Under the pieces are notes generated by a model. It was not told the origin of the DNA, did no database searches, and was given only the letters and a program-made list of their open reading frames with translations. Source: Terriglobia bacterium (GTDB taxonomy: Bacteria > Acidobacteriota > Terriglobia > Bryobacterales > Bryobacteraceae). From it: a stretch of 64,000 nucleotides of DNA. Position numbers and translations under genes: made by a program. Location: positions 110,507 to 174,506 of the forward strand of contig JAIQFI010000007.1 in assembly GCA_020073345.1 (NCBI GenBank). The letters are read 5' to 3'. Positions 37,233 to 45,883 of this stretch are shown piece after piece. The first letter of the stretch is position 1. The number at the start of each line of letters is the position of its first letter.

Positions 37233-37381
37233 TTTTGGACCCTCCCCTGAGAGTCGGAGCATTTGCAATGCCAATACGGAAAAATCTCTTAACTACTGAC
37301 TTGGCAACGGTGTTTCGCCAAGCACTCGGCAGAATATTCCTGTCGACGAGCACGGGTCAACAAGATTACGGATAGGCAGTA

Positions 37382-37696
37382 CTATTTTTTGAGGCTGTGG
37401 ACGTACGCTGCGACGTCGTCAGCGGACTTTACCGCCGTGATGGCCTTCATTTTGCCTTTGCCTTTGGTGATCACCGTGGCGATGTCGGCATCGCTCATGG
37501 ACTGAACGTCGGAAGATTTCAAATCCTTCATCTCAACCTTCATCATCTTGGCGACGGCCGGGTTGGGGGTTCCATCAGGTCCATGGCAGGACTTGCAGGA
37601 GGTGTCGTAGGCAGCTTTGCCGGCTTTGGCGTCGGCGGCGTACATCGCTACAGCGGCGGCGAGCGAGAGGGTGAACATCGTTAGGTACATGCGCAT
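37382..37696 (-). CDS. Small c-type cytochrome
   Basis: A 104-residue exported protein: a signal peptide (MRMYLTMFTLSLAAAVAMYA), then a cytochrome c domain with one haem site, CKSCH, followed by GPDGTP. Met residues after it (MMKVEMKDL) include the likely sixth ligand. It resembles monohaem cytochromes c that shuttle electrons in the periplasm. No oxidase genes are adjacent. Confidence 0.92.
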   Translation of the reverse strand: MRMYLTMFTLSLAAAVAMYAADAKAGKAAYDTSCKSCHGPDGTPNPAVAKMMKVEMKDLKSSDVQSMSDADIATVITKGKGKMKAITAVKSADDVAAYVHSLKK

Positions 37697-37721
37697 GCTA
37701 CGAGCCTAACATTTGCTAAGT

Positions 37722-37741
37722 GCGGACGCTGAAGCGTCCGC
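37722..37741. repeat. 8-bp stem, 4-nt loop hairpin (GCGGACGC-TGAA)
   Basis: A perfect 8-bp inverted repeat with a TGAA loop, followed by TCCAC. It lies between the cytochrome and HD-domain genes. Confidence 0.8.
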
Positions 37742-37749
37742 TCCACGGT

Positions 37750-38565
37750 TCAGAGTGCCATGTCGGGACGGGCGATGGTGCGCCACATGTGAGCCACGGG
37801 ACTGTTATCGTTGCCCAAGCCTTCCTTGGGCTGCTTGAAGTGGCGGCCGATGATCTCGCGGAACGGATCGATGCTGACTTTGGCGTCGGGGTCGAACGAA
37901 TAGTAGTCGTTGACCGTGACCAGGCGCGGGGCTTCATACCACGAGTGTTTTTTGAGCATCTCGTAGTCGGCGCGAATGTGGGGAAGCGGAACGTAGTCCT
38001 CGCCGAACAGGCGGCGGTAGAGATCGGGATACACATACCCGTAAGCCGGATCGGCGAAGAAGCGCAGAGCCTGGTGATACTTGATGGCGAAGGCGGTCTT
38101 CTCGGGGACGTAAGGCGTGTACATCTGGGCGGCCCAGTACCCGTGGTCGGCCTTGAGCAGCGCCTGCGCGGTGTCATGGAGCAGACAGGCGAGGATGATC
38201 TCCTCGGGCATGCCGTTCTTCATCGCCAAGGCGGCGCTTTGCAGAACGTGGTTGGCGGGGGCGAAACGAAGTTCGAAGAAATCGTAGAGCGTGGGATTGG
38301 CCGGCATTGGCGGGAGTAGTTTGACTTTGGCTCCGGGCGCCTGGGCGACGAAGAGATTTCCTACGCCCATTCGAAAGTGCCGGGTAGGGATCTTCTGTTC
38401 GACCTCGGCCACGGTGGGGAAATGCGGATCGGTGGAGGTGAGGGCCTTGTCGAGCTCATTGGACAGGAAATCCTCAAGGGCGTCGGCCTTGGCTTCGGAG
38501 TCCAAGCGGGCGACAGATTCTTCGCCGCCCAGCGTGGCAATCAAGTTTTCACGTTTGATTTCCAT
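37750..38565 (-). CDS. HD-domain-like protein
   Basis: A 271-residue soluble protein. ILACLLHDTAQALLKADHGYWAA contains the HD pair of a metal-dependent phosphohydrolase. KYHQALRFF and VTVNDYYSFD could supply further ligands. The N-terminal 80 residues are not recognised. The family resembles PhnZ-like and inositol-oxygenase-like HD proteins, but no substrate can be assigned. It diverges from the rhomboid gene, with 40 bp between starts. Confidence 0.65.
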   Translation of the reverse strand: MEIKRENLIATLGGEESVARLDSEAKADALEDFLSNELDKALTSTDPHFPTVAEVEQKIPTRHFRMGVGNLFVAQAPGAKVKLLPPMPANPTLYDFFELRFAPANHVLQSAALAMKNGMPEEIILACLLHDTAQALLKADHGYWAAQMYTPYVPEKTAFAIKYHQALRFFADPAYGYVYPDLYRRLFGEDYVPLPHIRADYEMLKKHSWYEAPRLVTVNDYYSFDPDAKVSIDPFREIIGRHFKQPKEGLGNDNSPVAHMWRTIARPDMAL

Positions 38566-38605
38566 ATAACAGCCTCTACCTCAATGTTATCCTGGACGTG
38601 AGACG

Positions 38606-39358
38606 ATGGCGTTCAGCACGCGATCCTACGCGCGTCCGTATCTTGGCGGGGGAGGACTGCCCCCGGGCGTCAAAGGTTTGATCATCGCCAACTCGGTGGT
38701 GTTCTTACTAATGTGGTTATTAGGATCGGCTGAGCCGGTCCGAATTTTCGCCAGCCTGTTCTCCCTGGTTCCCGCCGACGTGGTGCGCCGGTTCTACGTG
38801 TGGCAGCTCGGCACGTACCTGTTTCTGCACGCCGGGTTCTTTCACATCCTATTCAACATGCTGGCTCTGTGGTTCTTCGGGAAGGATCTGGAAGACATCT
38901 GGGGTACGCGGCGGTTCCTGCAGTTTTACTTCTTCTGCGGCGTGGGAGCGGGACTTTTCGTGGTGCTGGGCAACTATCTGTTTGGCAATCCCCTGATCCC
39001 GACCGTTGGTGCGTCGGGGGCGATCTACGGGGTCCTACTGGTGTGCGCGGTGATGTGGCCGGACCGAATCATTATTTTTTACATTTTTCCCATCAAGCTC
39101 AAGTATTTTGTGATGATTCTGGCCGGGATCGCCTTCTTTGGCCTGCGCGACCTAAACAGCGGCGTGAGCGACGTCGCGCACCTGAGCGGAATGTTGTTCG
39201 GGTATGTGTTCCTGAAGAGTCCAAAGATTCGTAAGTTTGATGCGGTGGGTCCGGTAAGAGACAGCTATAAGGCGTGGAAGCTGGCGCGGGCCAAACGCAA
39301 GTTCCAGGTGTACCTGAAGAAACAGCAAGGTTCGGATCGGGACCGCTGGGTGCACTAA
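38606..39358 (+). CDS. Rhomboid family intramembrane serine protease
   Basis: A 250-residue protein with six predicted membrane segments. The nucleophile is S137 in TVGASGAIYGVLL (GASG motif) and the base is H192 in DVAHLSGMLFGY. HAGFFHILFNMLALWFFG is the conserved helix-2 motif. Rhomboids cut membrane proteins inside the bilayer. The C-terminal 50 residues are basic and cytosolic (KAWKLARAKRKFQVYLKKQQ). Confidence 0.95.
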   Translation: MAFSTRSYARPYLGGGGLPPGVKGLIIANSVVFLLMWLLGSAEPVRIFASLFSLVPADVVRRFYVWQLGTYLFLHAGFFHILFNMLALWFFGKDLEDIWGTRRFLQFYFFCGVGAGLFVVLGNYLFGNPLIPTVGASGAIYGVLLVCAVMWPDRIIIFYIFPIKLKYFVMILAGIAFFGLRDLNSGVSDVAHLSGMLFGYVFLKSPKIRKFDAVGPVRDSYKAWKLARAKRKFQVYLKKQQGSDRDRWVH

Positions 39359-39360
39359 CC

Positions 39361-39380
39361 GGCCGGCCTGGAGGCCGGCC
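39361..39380. repeat. 8-bp stem, 4-nt loop hairpin (GGCCGGCC-TGGA)
   Basis: A perfect 8-bp inverted repeat with a TGGA loop, followed by CTACGAG. It starts 2 nt after the rhomboid stop codon and lies 11 nt before the -10-like hexamer of the next gene. Confidence 0.8.
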
Positions 39381-39403
39381 CTACGAGGTGGTAAAGTACG
39401 GTC

Positions 39404-40531
39404 ATGAAGGCCTCCCGAGTCATTCTCCTTGTTTTGGCCTCGTCTCTGAGCTTGACCTTGATCATGGTTGCTCAAGGTCCGAAGAGCGGAGGCAGCGAGA
39501 CCGTCGCGCGCCCGAAGAAGGGCTCGACCACCAGCGCACCTGAACCGGCGGAGCAGTCCAAGATCCCATCGCAGTATAAGAAGGGTAAAGAACTGCCGGA
39601 AGGCGTCGCAACGTACTCGACCGATGCGGTCACGGTGACGGTGGACGTGTCGGTGCTGGATAACAAGGGCCGCTTCATTCCCAATATTCCAGCAGGCAAT
39701 TTCCGGGTCCTGGAAGATAACGTGCCCCAGAAGATCAGCGCGATATCGAAGGGCGAGGCTCCCTTGACGATCGCCTTGGTGATCGAGTTCTCGGGCCGTT
39801 TCCAGCAGGTTTATTCGGAACCGTGGTTCCAGACGCTACAGGCGGCTTACGGGTTCGTGGAGACGCTCAGGCCGGAGGATTACGTCGCGATTGTGGCCTA
39901 CGATCTGCGGCCGGAAATTCTTTCCGACTTCTCGACGGACCGCAGCGAAGCTCAGGACGGCCTACGGCGGCTGACGTTCCCGGGCTTCTCGGAAGCCAAT
40001 CTCTTTGATGCGTTGGTGGATACTGCCCAACGGATGCAGGATATCGAGGGACGCAAGGCGATCCTGTTGATTTCCTCAGGCATTGATACCTTCAGCAAGC
40101 TGAACTATGGCGAGACTCGCAAGGCGATCCAGAACGCCGGCGTGCCGATCTACGCCATCGGTCTGATGCAGGCCTATCGCGACATCCTATATTCCTACGG
40201 GGCTATTTCGGACTCCGCGAACATGGACTTCCTGCAAGCCGACAACCAACTGCGCACCTTCACCAAGGAAAGCGGCGGCGTGGCGTACTTTCCGCGCTTC
40301 TACGGCCAATTCCCGGATATCTATCGGGAGATCAGCGGGGTTCTGCGCAGCCAGTACGTCCTCACCTACACTCCCAGCAATACGGCTCGGGACGGCAAGT
40401 TTCGCAAGATCAAAGTGGACTTAGTGGATCCGGAAACGAACAAGCCGCTGTCGATCTCAGTAAACGGTAAGCCGTCGAAGTACGAGATTCTCGCCAAGCC
40501 GGGCTACACGGCTCCCAAACAAGTCGAGTAA
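39404..40531 (+). CDS. VWFA-related acidobacterial-type exported protein
   Basis: A 375-residue protein with a signal peptide (about 1-25). A disordered segment (25-75) is followed by TVDVSVLDNKGRFIPNIPAGNFRVLEDNVPQKI, the start of the VWFA-related acidobacterial domain. The von Willebrand A-like fold follows, with ALVIEFSG in place of the usual DxSxS metal motif and KAILLISSGIDTFS later. The metal site therefore looks altered. TAAAGT, preceded by TGG, ends 6 nt before the ATG, which suggests a leaderless mRNA. Function is unknown. Confidence 0.88.
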   Translation: MKASRVILLVLASSLSLTLIMVAQGPKSGGSETVARPKKGSTTSAPEPAEQSKIPSQYKKGKELPEGVATYSTDAVTVTVDVSVLDNKGRFIPNIPAGNFRVLEDNVPQKISAISKGEAPLTIALVIEFSGRFQQVYSEPWFQTLQAAYGFVETLRPEDYVAIVAYDLRPEILSDFSTDRSEAQDGLRRLTFPGFSEANLFDALVDTAQRMQDIEGRKAILLISSGIDTFSKLNYGETRKAIQNAGVPIYAIGLMQAYRDILYSYGAISDSANMDFLQADNQLRTFTKESGGVAYFPRFYGQFPDIYREISGVLRSQYVLTYTPSNTARDGKFRKIKVDLVDPETNKPLSISVNGKPSKYEILAKPGYTAPKQVE

Positions 40532-40622
40532 GAGAATTTTTCGCAACCGTCTTCCCTGTATTCAAACGAAAGAAAAAAGTCAAGCACTCCATCTTTCTCT
40601 TTTTGAGTTCGATAGAAATTTC

Positions 40623-40651
40623 TTGACAGGCGTGTTTCGGCTCTGTTAATG
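40623..40651 (+). promoter_or_regulatory. Promoter of the response regulator gene
   Basis: TTGACA (40623-40628), a 17-nt spacer and TTAATG (40646-40651). Both boxes and the spacing fit a sigma-70 promoter. It lies 20 nt upstream of ATG 40671. Confidence 0.65.
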
Positions 40652-40670
40652 TCGCGTTGTTCCCAACCAC

Positions 40671-41126
40671 ATGCCTCTTCGGAATTCTTCGCCTACATCG
40701 ATGCACGGTCGGATTTTGCTGGTGGACGATAACGTAAGCGGATCGACGGCCCGCAAAACGGTTCTGGAAGAACTCGGACACAAGATCAACGTGGCTTCCA
40801 GCGGCGCCGATGCGCTCGAACAATTCTCACAGCACAAGTACGACCTGGTAGTCACGGACTACAAGATGCCCCGAATGGACGGCCTGGAGCTGATCATCCG
40901 CTTGCGAAAACAGCAACCAGACATTCGCATTGTGATGGTTTCGGGCTTCGTCGACACACTGGGGTTGAACGAAGCCTCCACCGGGGCGGATGCGGTTATC
41001 CAGAAGAGCGCCAACGAAGTGACGCACCTGGTTCGCGCGGTAAACCGGCTACTGCGACGAAAGCCGGCGAAGAAACCCGCGGCGGCAGATCCGCGACCGG
41101 CGAAGGCGAAACGGCAAGCAGGCTGA
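40671..41126 (+). CDS. Single-domain response regulator
   Basis: The protein has 151 residues from ATG 40671, or 141 from ATG 40701, which begins MHGRILLVDDN. It has one receiver domain: the acidic pair in LLVDDN, the phospho-acceptor Asp in LVVTDYKMPRMDG, and a late Lys in AVIQKSANE. The T/S position reads MVSGF. The tail is basic (RRKPAKKPAAADPRPAKAKRQ) with no output domain. It may serve a phosphorelay or a DNA- or protein-binding role through the basic tail. Confidence 0.9.
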   Translation: MPLRNSSPTSMHGRILLVDDNVSGSTARKTVLEELGHKINVASSGADALEQFSQHKYDLVVTDYKMPRMDGLELIIRLRKQQPDIRIVMVSGFVDTLGLNEASTGADAVIQKSANEVTHLVRAVNRLLRRKPAKKPAAADPRPAKAKRQAG

Positions 41127-41131
41127 ACGGT

Positions 41132-42001
41132 TTACCCGGCGAGAAAGGGCAGCGGGATCCAGCGCAGCGACGCGGCTGTCATCAGCATGCCGACGCACAG
41201 GATCACCAATGCGGACGCAACCGGTGCGAAGGTCAACAGCGGATGGCCGCCCTTGGAAGATTCGGGCAGCCAGTTCTTGGCGTGAATCACGAGCATCCCA
41301 ATCGCCATCAGCACGCCCGCCAGACCGAGGCTGAAGGCGAGCAACAGCACTAAGCCCAAGCCAATTCTCCCGATCGCAATGGCGCTCAGCAGCAGTACCA
41401 TCGCGGCGGGGCACGGTACTAGTCCACCGCTCGCGCCGAGAGCCATGAGGCTTCCGAAAGTAATATCTCCTTGCGGAACATGACTGTGAGTATGTCCATC
41501 GCCGTGGCTGTGAGTGTGGCCATGCTCGTGGGGATGGTCGTGGTGGTGGTCATGACCGTGGTCGTGATGATGGTGATGATCGTGGTCGTGATTTTGATCG
41601 TGATGATGGGGGTGACCGAGAGCGTGGGCGCGAGTGTGCAGGAACGTTCGCCAGCGTTGATAGAACAGCCAGCCGCCGATCAAAACGATGGAGATGCCGG
41701 AAATCACGCCCAACGCGGGAATGATTTTTTCAGGGACGATATAACTCGACAGCAGGAGCGTACCGAGTCCCAGCAGGAACACGCTGATGGTATGCGTGAA
41801 GGTAACGGTCGCGCCCAGCAAAGCGGCGTGCTTCATGTTGCCGCGGGATCCGACCAAGTAGGCAGCGACGATCGTTTTGCCGTGGCCGGGCTCGAGGGCA
41901 TGCATCGCACCGAGCCAGAAAGCCACGGCGAGTCCAGCAAGGAGCCATCCTGCGCTCAACTGCGGCTGATGCAGAAGTTGCGCTAGATAATCTGCATTCA
42001 T
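41132..42001 (-). CDS. NicO-family nickel/cobalt transporter with His-rich loop
   Basis: A 289-residue polytopic membrane protein. MHALEPGHGKTIVAAYLVG (residues 33-51) is the NicO/RcnA signature. The cytosolic loop at about 122-174 is about half histidine with Asp and Gly, a metal-binding segment typical of these exporters. SGGLVPCPAAMVLLLSAIA is the second conserved helix. Members export or import Ni or Co. No regulator or riboswitch was seen upstream. It follows the low-complexity membrane protein gene after 6 nt. Confidence 0.9.
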   Translation of the reverse strand: MNADYLAQLLHQPQLSAGWLLAGLAVAFWLGAMHALEPGHGKTIVAAYLVGSRGNMKHAALLGATVTFTHTISVFLLGLGTLLLSSYIVPEKIIPALGVISGISIVLIGGWLFYQRWRTFLHTRAHALGHPHHHDQNHDHDHHHHHDHGHDHHHDHPHEHGHTHSHGDGHTHSHVPQGDITFGSLMALGASGGLVPCPAAMVLLLSAIAIGRIGLGLVLLLAFSLGLAGVLMAIGMLVIHAKNWLPESSKGGHPLLTFAPVASALVILCVGMLMTAASLRWIPLPFLAG

Positions 42002-42007
42002 GGTTTA

Positions 42008-43486
42008 CTACCCAGCTTTCTTGTTGCTCTTCGAGGCGGCCGGAGCAGGCTTGGCCGCCTGGGGAGTCTTACGGATTTCCTCGAAGTATCGTTCTACAAA
42101 CGGTTGAAAAATTAGCGGAACTTCATCGCGATGGATCTCGCCGCCAGACTCGGCGTGATTGGCCTGCTTATCGGTCCAGGGCGTCTTGAGCGACTGCTTG
42201 GTTTGACCGACCTCGACCATCATTTCGCCGGTCACAGTGGCCGAACGTTTCCCAAGAATCTCGCTGATCTGCCCCATTGCTTCCAGAGCCTTGGCGTCTT
42301 TAGCGGCTTTCTCGCCATCCTTGGATCCGGCCCCGCTGGCGCTCTCCTGCGAGGAAGGCTTGCCGGGCTGGCTGCTGGACTTGGCGTCGTCGGAATTCTT
42401 TTGATCGCCGCTTTGGTTGCTGTCGGGATTAGGCTCGGCGCCGGCGTTCTGGCTGTCCTGCTGCTTCTCGCCCTTGTCAGCCTTCTCACCTTTATCATTG
42501 GGCTGGCTCTTGCCGTTCTGCTGCTGCTGTTGCTGAGCGGAGTTGGGCTTCATCTTGTTCAGCATGTTGGCTAAAGCGTCCTTGATTTTGTCGAGAACGC
42601 CGCCTTCACTGGGATTGTTGCCCTGCTTATCCTGATTGCCGCCTTCCTTATCCTTGCCGTCTTTGGAACCCTTGTCGCCCTTGTCGCTTTGCTTGCCGTC
42701 CTTATCGCCTTGGTCCTTGCCCTGCTTGTCGGCGTCGCCACCGTTCTGGTCGCCCTCTTTATCGGCGGCCTGCTTGGCGTTGTCATCGCCCTGGGGATTT
42801 ACCGCGTCGTTGGAATCCTGGGAATTCAGAAGATCTTCGGGCTGCTGATCGGCTGCGGTGGATTGCGCATCGGGCTTGCCAGGGTCGAACGGGTCCTGCG
42901 TCATATTGAGACGCTTGGCCTGGTTCTTCGCGAGTTGCTGGGGTGGCGGACCGAAGAAAGAATCGTAGGCGATCTTTAGTAACGAAGGTTCCAGGCTCAA
43001 GCTGCCGGTGACCGCGTAGCGTACCGCGAAAAGGCCGAAGGCCACCAGAGCCAAACCAACTGCGGGCAACAGATAGCGCGATCGCGAGGTCGGCAGGGCT
43101 TCCCGCACATCGACTCGCTGGGCGACGAGTTCCGCATCGCGGCGCTGGCATGCAGAGACGGCTTCGCGTCCCGGTTCGGGATGAGCGGCGAAGTGGACCG
43201 CAGTGGAAAGTGAGTCTGCCAGGCCTAGGCGGCGGTCTATTTGCTGAGCCAACTTGTAAAGAGAGGGGAGACTCTTGCGGAGGCGGTAGATTCCCACGCC
43301 GAGGCTGACCGCAACAAGCAGAACCGGCCAATACCAATCCAGAATCTGGGTGCCGGTGATCAGGAGCAGGATTGCTCCGCCCATGCCGATCAGCAGCGCC
43401 AGGGCTCCCTTATCCAATACCAGCTGCCCGAAGAGACGCCTGCGGGCGCGTTCGAGAAGATCCGTCAGAGTAGGATGGCTGGGCAC
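42008..43486 (-). CDS. Membrane protein with long charged low-complexity region
   Basis: Not recognised; weakly DUF4175-like. I place the start at GTG 43486, just after the queA stop, giving 492 residues; the frame is open upstream into queA. An N-terminal helix (TLTDLLERARRRLFG) is followed by two membrane segments (about 20-60). Then comes a helical segment (LAQQIDRRLGLADSLSTAVHF), a third membrane segment, and about 220 residues rich in K, D, G, Q, N and S (DKQGKDQGDKDGKQ). The last 90 residues are again folded (LEAMGQISEILGKRSATVTGEMMVEVGQTK). It probably belongs to one transcript with queA and the NicO gene. Confidence 0.7.
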   Translation of the reverse strand: MPSHPTLTDLLERARRRLFGQLVLDKGALALLIGMGGAILLLITGTQILDWYWPVLLVAVSLGVGIYRLRKSLPSLYKLAQQIDRRLGLADSLSTAVHFAAHPEPGREAVSACQRRDAELVAQRVDVREALPTSRSRYLLPAVGLALVAFGLFAVRYAVTGSLSLEPSLLKIAYDSFFGPPPQQLAKNQAKRLNMTQDPFDPGKPDAQSTAADQQPEDLLNSQDSNDAVNPQGDDNAKQAADKEGDQNGGDADKQGKDQGDKDGKQSDKGDKGSKDGKDKEGGNQDKQGNNPSEGGVLDKIKDALANMLNKMKPNSAQQQQQQNGKSQPNDKGEKADKGEKQQDSQNAGAEPNPDSNQSGDQKNSDDAKSSSQPGKPSSQESASGAGSKDGEKAAKDAKALEAMGQISEILGKRSATVTGEMMVEVGQTKQSLKTPWTDKQANHAESGGEIHRDEVPLIFQPFVERYFEEIRKTPQAAKPAPAASKSNKKAG

Positions 43487-43497
43487 CGAATGTAACT

Positions 43498-44496
43498 CTA
43501 TATAATAAGCATACAATCGCCGTACGAGTAAAAGCGATACTTTTGAGAAACGGCGTACCGGTACGCCCCCAGAGCCAGTTCCCTGCCCGCGAAGGCGCAC
43601 ACCAGCACCAGAAGACTGGACTTGGGCAAGTGGAAATTGGTTAGCATCGCCCCTGTGCGGCGGAAGCGAAACCCAGGATAGATAAAGAGATCCGTTTCGG
43701 CGGCTGCCGGATCGCTCTCGATCGCCCGGACGGCGGTGGTGCCCACGGCGACGACTCTTTTCGCTTCATCCATCGCACGGATGGTCTTCGGCGGGACGAC
43801 GAACGATTCTTTGTGCAGGTGGACGTCTTCCAAAGTCTCAGTGCGGAGCGGCTGGAAGGTACCGAGTCCGACGTGCAGCGTGACGTGCGCTATGGAGGCT
43901 CCCGCGGCTTTGCACGCTTCGAGGATCTCGGGGGTGAAGTGCAGGCCCGCAGTGGGCGCGGCAGAGGACCCGGGCTCGCGGGCGAAGACGGTCTGGTATC
44001 GTTCACGGTCGGCGGGAGTGTCGTCCCTGCGAATGTAGGGGGGTAAGGGCACGTGACCTACTTTCTCGAGAACGGCCAGTAAGTCGCCGACGGGATGAAG
44101 GCGGACGGTGCGCTCGCCGAATTCAGCCCGGCCGAGGATTTCCGCGGTGAGATCGTCGGAAATCAGAATGCGCTCGCCGGTGCGCATCTTGCGGCCGGGA
44201 TGAACCAGCGCTTCCCAGGTAAGTCCGTCTGACGAAGTGGGTTTGGTCAGGAAGATTTCGACTTTTCCCGTGCCGTGTTCGCGGCGGCCGTAGAGACGGG
44301 ACGGCAGAACGCGGGAGTCGTTCAGAATGAGGCAGTCTTTGGGTTGCAGGTATGACGGGAAATCGCGGAAGGCGCGATCTTCCCACTTGCCGGTGGTGCG
44401 ATCGACGACAAGCATCCGCGACCCGGCGCGGTCGGACAGAGGGTCCTGGGCGATGAGATCGTCGGGGAGTTGGTAGTCGAAGTCGGCGAGAAGCAC
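43498..44496 (-). CDS. queA: S-adenosylmethionine:tRNA ribosyltransferase-isomerase
   Basis: A 332-residue protein starting at GTG. It makes epoxyqueuosine in tRNA by transferring the ribose part of SAM to preQ1. Family motifs include FDYQLPDDLIAQDPLSDRAGSRMLVVDR at the N-terminus, LNDSRVLPSRLYGRR, and the APTAGLHFTPEIL stretch. TNFHLPKSSLLVLVCAFAG near the C-terminus completes the match. Length is normal. Other queuosine genes are not in the window. Confidence 0.96.
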   Translation of the reverse strand: MLLADFDYQLPDDLIAQDPLSDRAGSRMLVVDRTTGKWEDRAFRDFPSYLQPKDCLILNDSRVLPSRLYGRREHGTGKVEIFLTKPTSSDGLTWEALVHPGRKMRTGERILISDDLTAEILGRAEFGERTVRLHPVGDLLAVLEKVGHVPLPPYIRRDDTPADRERYQTVFAREPGSSAAPTAGLHFTPEILEACKAAGASIAHVTLHVGLGTFQPLRTETLEDVHLHKESFVVPPKTIRAMDEAKRVVAVGTTAVRAIESDPAAAETDLFIYPGFRFRRTGAMLTNFHLPKSSLLVLVCAFAGRELALGAYRYAVSQKYRFYSYGDCMLII

Positions 44497-44511
44497 TTAT
44501 TCAAGATCATC

Positions 44512-44573
44512 GCGCACAACGCAGCGTGGCACGATCAAAGCGCACCCGAAGGTGCGTGCCACGCGCTGTGCGC
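44512..44573. repeat. Long GCGCACA-type inverted repeat
   Basis: Outer arms GCGCACA and TGTGCGC enclose CAGCGTGGCACG and CGTGCCACGCG, with an inner CGCACC-CGAA-GGTGCG hairpin. It lies between the divergent queA and tsaD genes, where it could block or separate transcription. Confidence 0.75.
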
Positions 44574-44602
44574 GATCCTCACCACTGTAAACTGGAAACC
44601 GG

Positions 44603-45667
44603 ATGCGGATTCTGGGGATTGAGTCGTCGTGCGACGAAACTGCGGCGGCTGTGGTGGAAGACGGCTCGCGGATCCTGTCGTCCGTAGTTTCTTCACAGAT
44701 GGCAACCCATTCGAAGTACGGGGGAGTTGTTCCGGAGCTGGCATCGCGCGAGCATTTGCGGGGGATTGTCCCCGCGGTGCGGCTGGCGCTGGAAGAATCG
44801 GGGACCAAGCTGGAGGATCTCAGCGCGATCGCGGTGACCGAGGGTCCCGGGCTGGTGGGATCGTTACTTGTCGGGATGACCTATGGCAAGGCTTTGGCGA
44901 TGGTCCACAGGCTGCCTTTGATCGCCGTGAATCATATCGAGGGACATATCCACGCGGTGGCGAGCCAGAGTGCCGTGGAATATCCGGCGCTGGCGCTGGT
45001 GGTGAGCGGCGGGCACACGCACCTGTTTGAGGTTTTGGAAGGCTTCCGTTACCGGCTGTTGGGAAAAACCCGCGATGATGCGGCGGGTGAGGCGTTCGAC
45101 AAGGTCGCCAAGCTCCTGGGATTCGGGTATCCGGGCGGGCCGGTGATCGATATGCTCGCGCCGCATGGGAATCCGGATGCGGTGCGGTTCACGCTGGCCA
45201 AAATGAAGGGCAACACGCTCGACTTCAGCTTCAGCGGGCTGAAGACGGCGGTGCTGCGGTGGTTCGAGGCGCGCGACATGGCTCACGAGGTCGCGGCGCG
45301 GCGGGCGCTGCTGGCCGAAAATTTCAAGCCATCGGTCGAGGAGTGGCTGCGGGTGACGCCGAAGGCGACGCTCGACGTTCTCGCCTCGTTTCAAGCGACC
45401 GTGATCGATGAATTGCTGCGGCGTGCGACCAGGAGCGCGGAGGAAATCGGGGCGCGCAGCATGATCGTCTCGGGAGGAGTCGCGTGCAATTCGGGGTTGA
45501 GGCGAGCGGCGGAAGAGGCGCATCTTCCTTATCCGGTGTTCTTTCCTGCGCCGGATCTATCGACCGACAATGCGGCCATGATCGCGGCGGCGGCGTTTCC
45601 CAAGCTCGCGCGCGGGGAATTCGCGGATGCGACACTGAAGGCGCAGGCGAATCTGGCGCTGGCGTAA
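44603..45667 (+). CDS. tsaD: tRNA N6-adenosine threonylcarbamoyltransferase TsaD
   Basis: A 354-residue protein of the t6A pathway, which transfers threonylcarbamoyl to A37 of ANN-reading tRNAs. The iron ligands H111 and H115 are in [26 protein letters not shown] at the N-terminus, VVSGGHTHL, and [11 protein letters not shown] near residue 290 are the ATPase-fold motifs. [13 protein letters not shown] holds the final Asp ligand. Length is normal. The ATG lies 9 nt after TAAACT. tsaB, tsaC and tsaE are not here. Confidence 0.97.
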   Translation: MRILGIESSCDETAAAVVEDGSRILSSVVSSQMATHSKYGGVVPELASREHLRGIVPAVRLALEESGTKLEDLSAIAVTEGPGLVGSLLVGMTYGKALAMVHRLPLIAVNHIEGHIHAVASQSAVEYPALALVVSGGHTHLFEVLEGFRYRLLGKTRDDAAGEAFDKVAKLLGFGYPGGPVIDMLAPHGNPDAVRFTLAKMKGNTLDFSFSGLKTAVLRWFEARDMAHEVAARRALLAENFKPSVEEWLRVTPKATLDVLASFQATVIDELLRRATRSAEEIGARSMIVSGGVACNSGLRRAAEEAHLPYPVFFPAPDLSTDNAAMIAAAAFPKLARGEFADATLKAQANLALA

Positions 45668-45714
45668 TAGCGGCGATTCAGGCCTCAAAGGCACGCGAGC
45701 TAAAGCCCGCCGCC

Positions 45715-45726
45715 GGTCTGGAGACC
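45715..45726. repeat. Short GGTC-TGGA-GACC hairpin
   Basis: A 4-bp stem with the TGGA loop also seen at 39361-39380, followed by CGCCCCAC. It lies in the tsaD to Rieske-gene gap and looks like a degraded member of the same hairpin family. Confidence 0.4.
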
Positions 45727-45754
45727 CGCCCCACATCGAACGTAGAATAGAAGC

Positions 45755-45883
45755 ATGCGGACTACCGTTAAGAGCAAGGCTGCGTCGTGGCGGTGCGCCC
45801 TTCGCCTGCGTGGTTCGCTCAGCCGCAAGGAAGCCGATCATCTCCGACGCGAGACGCAGACGCTCCGAAAACAATGGCGATGA
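45755..45883 (+). CDS. Small basic ORF upstream of the Rieske oxygenase gene (42 aa)
   Basis: A 42-codon ORF starting at ATG, 6 nt after TAGAAT. It encodes a basic, helical peptide (ending KEADHLRRETQTLRKQWR). Its TGA overlaps the Rieske-gene ATG as ATGA, the classic layout for translational coupling. No similar protein is known to me. It could be a leader peptide or a real small protein. It is alternatively a chance ORF. Confidence 0.4.
   Translation: MRTTVKSKAASWRCALRLRGSLSRKEADHLRRETQTLRKQWR

Noticed and set aside
41471..41986. 171-codon plus-strand frame opposite the NicO gene
   Set aside because: Its valine/methionine-rich run is the complement of the His-rich loop.
42131..42574. Leucine-rich plus-strand frame opposite the low-complexity protein
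   Set aside because: It is the complement of the charged low-complexity region and has no start signal.
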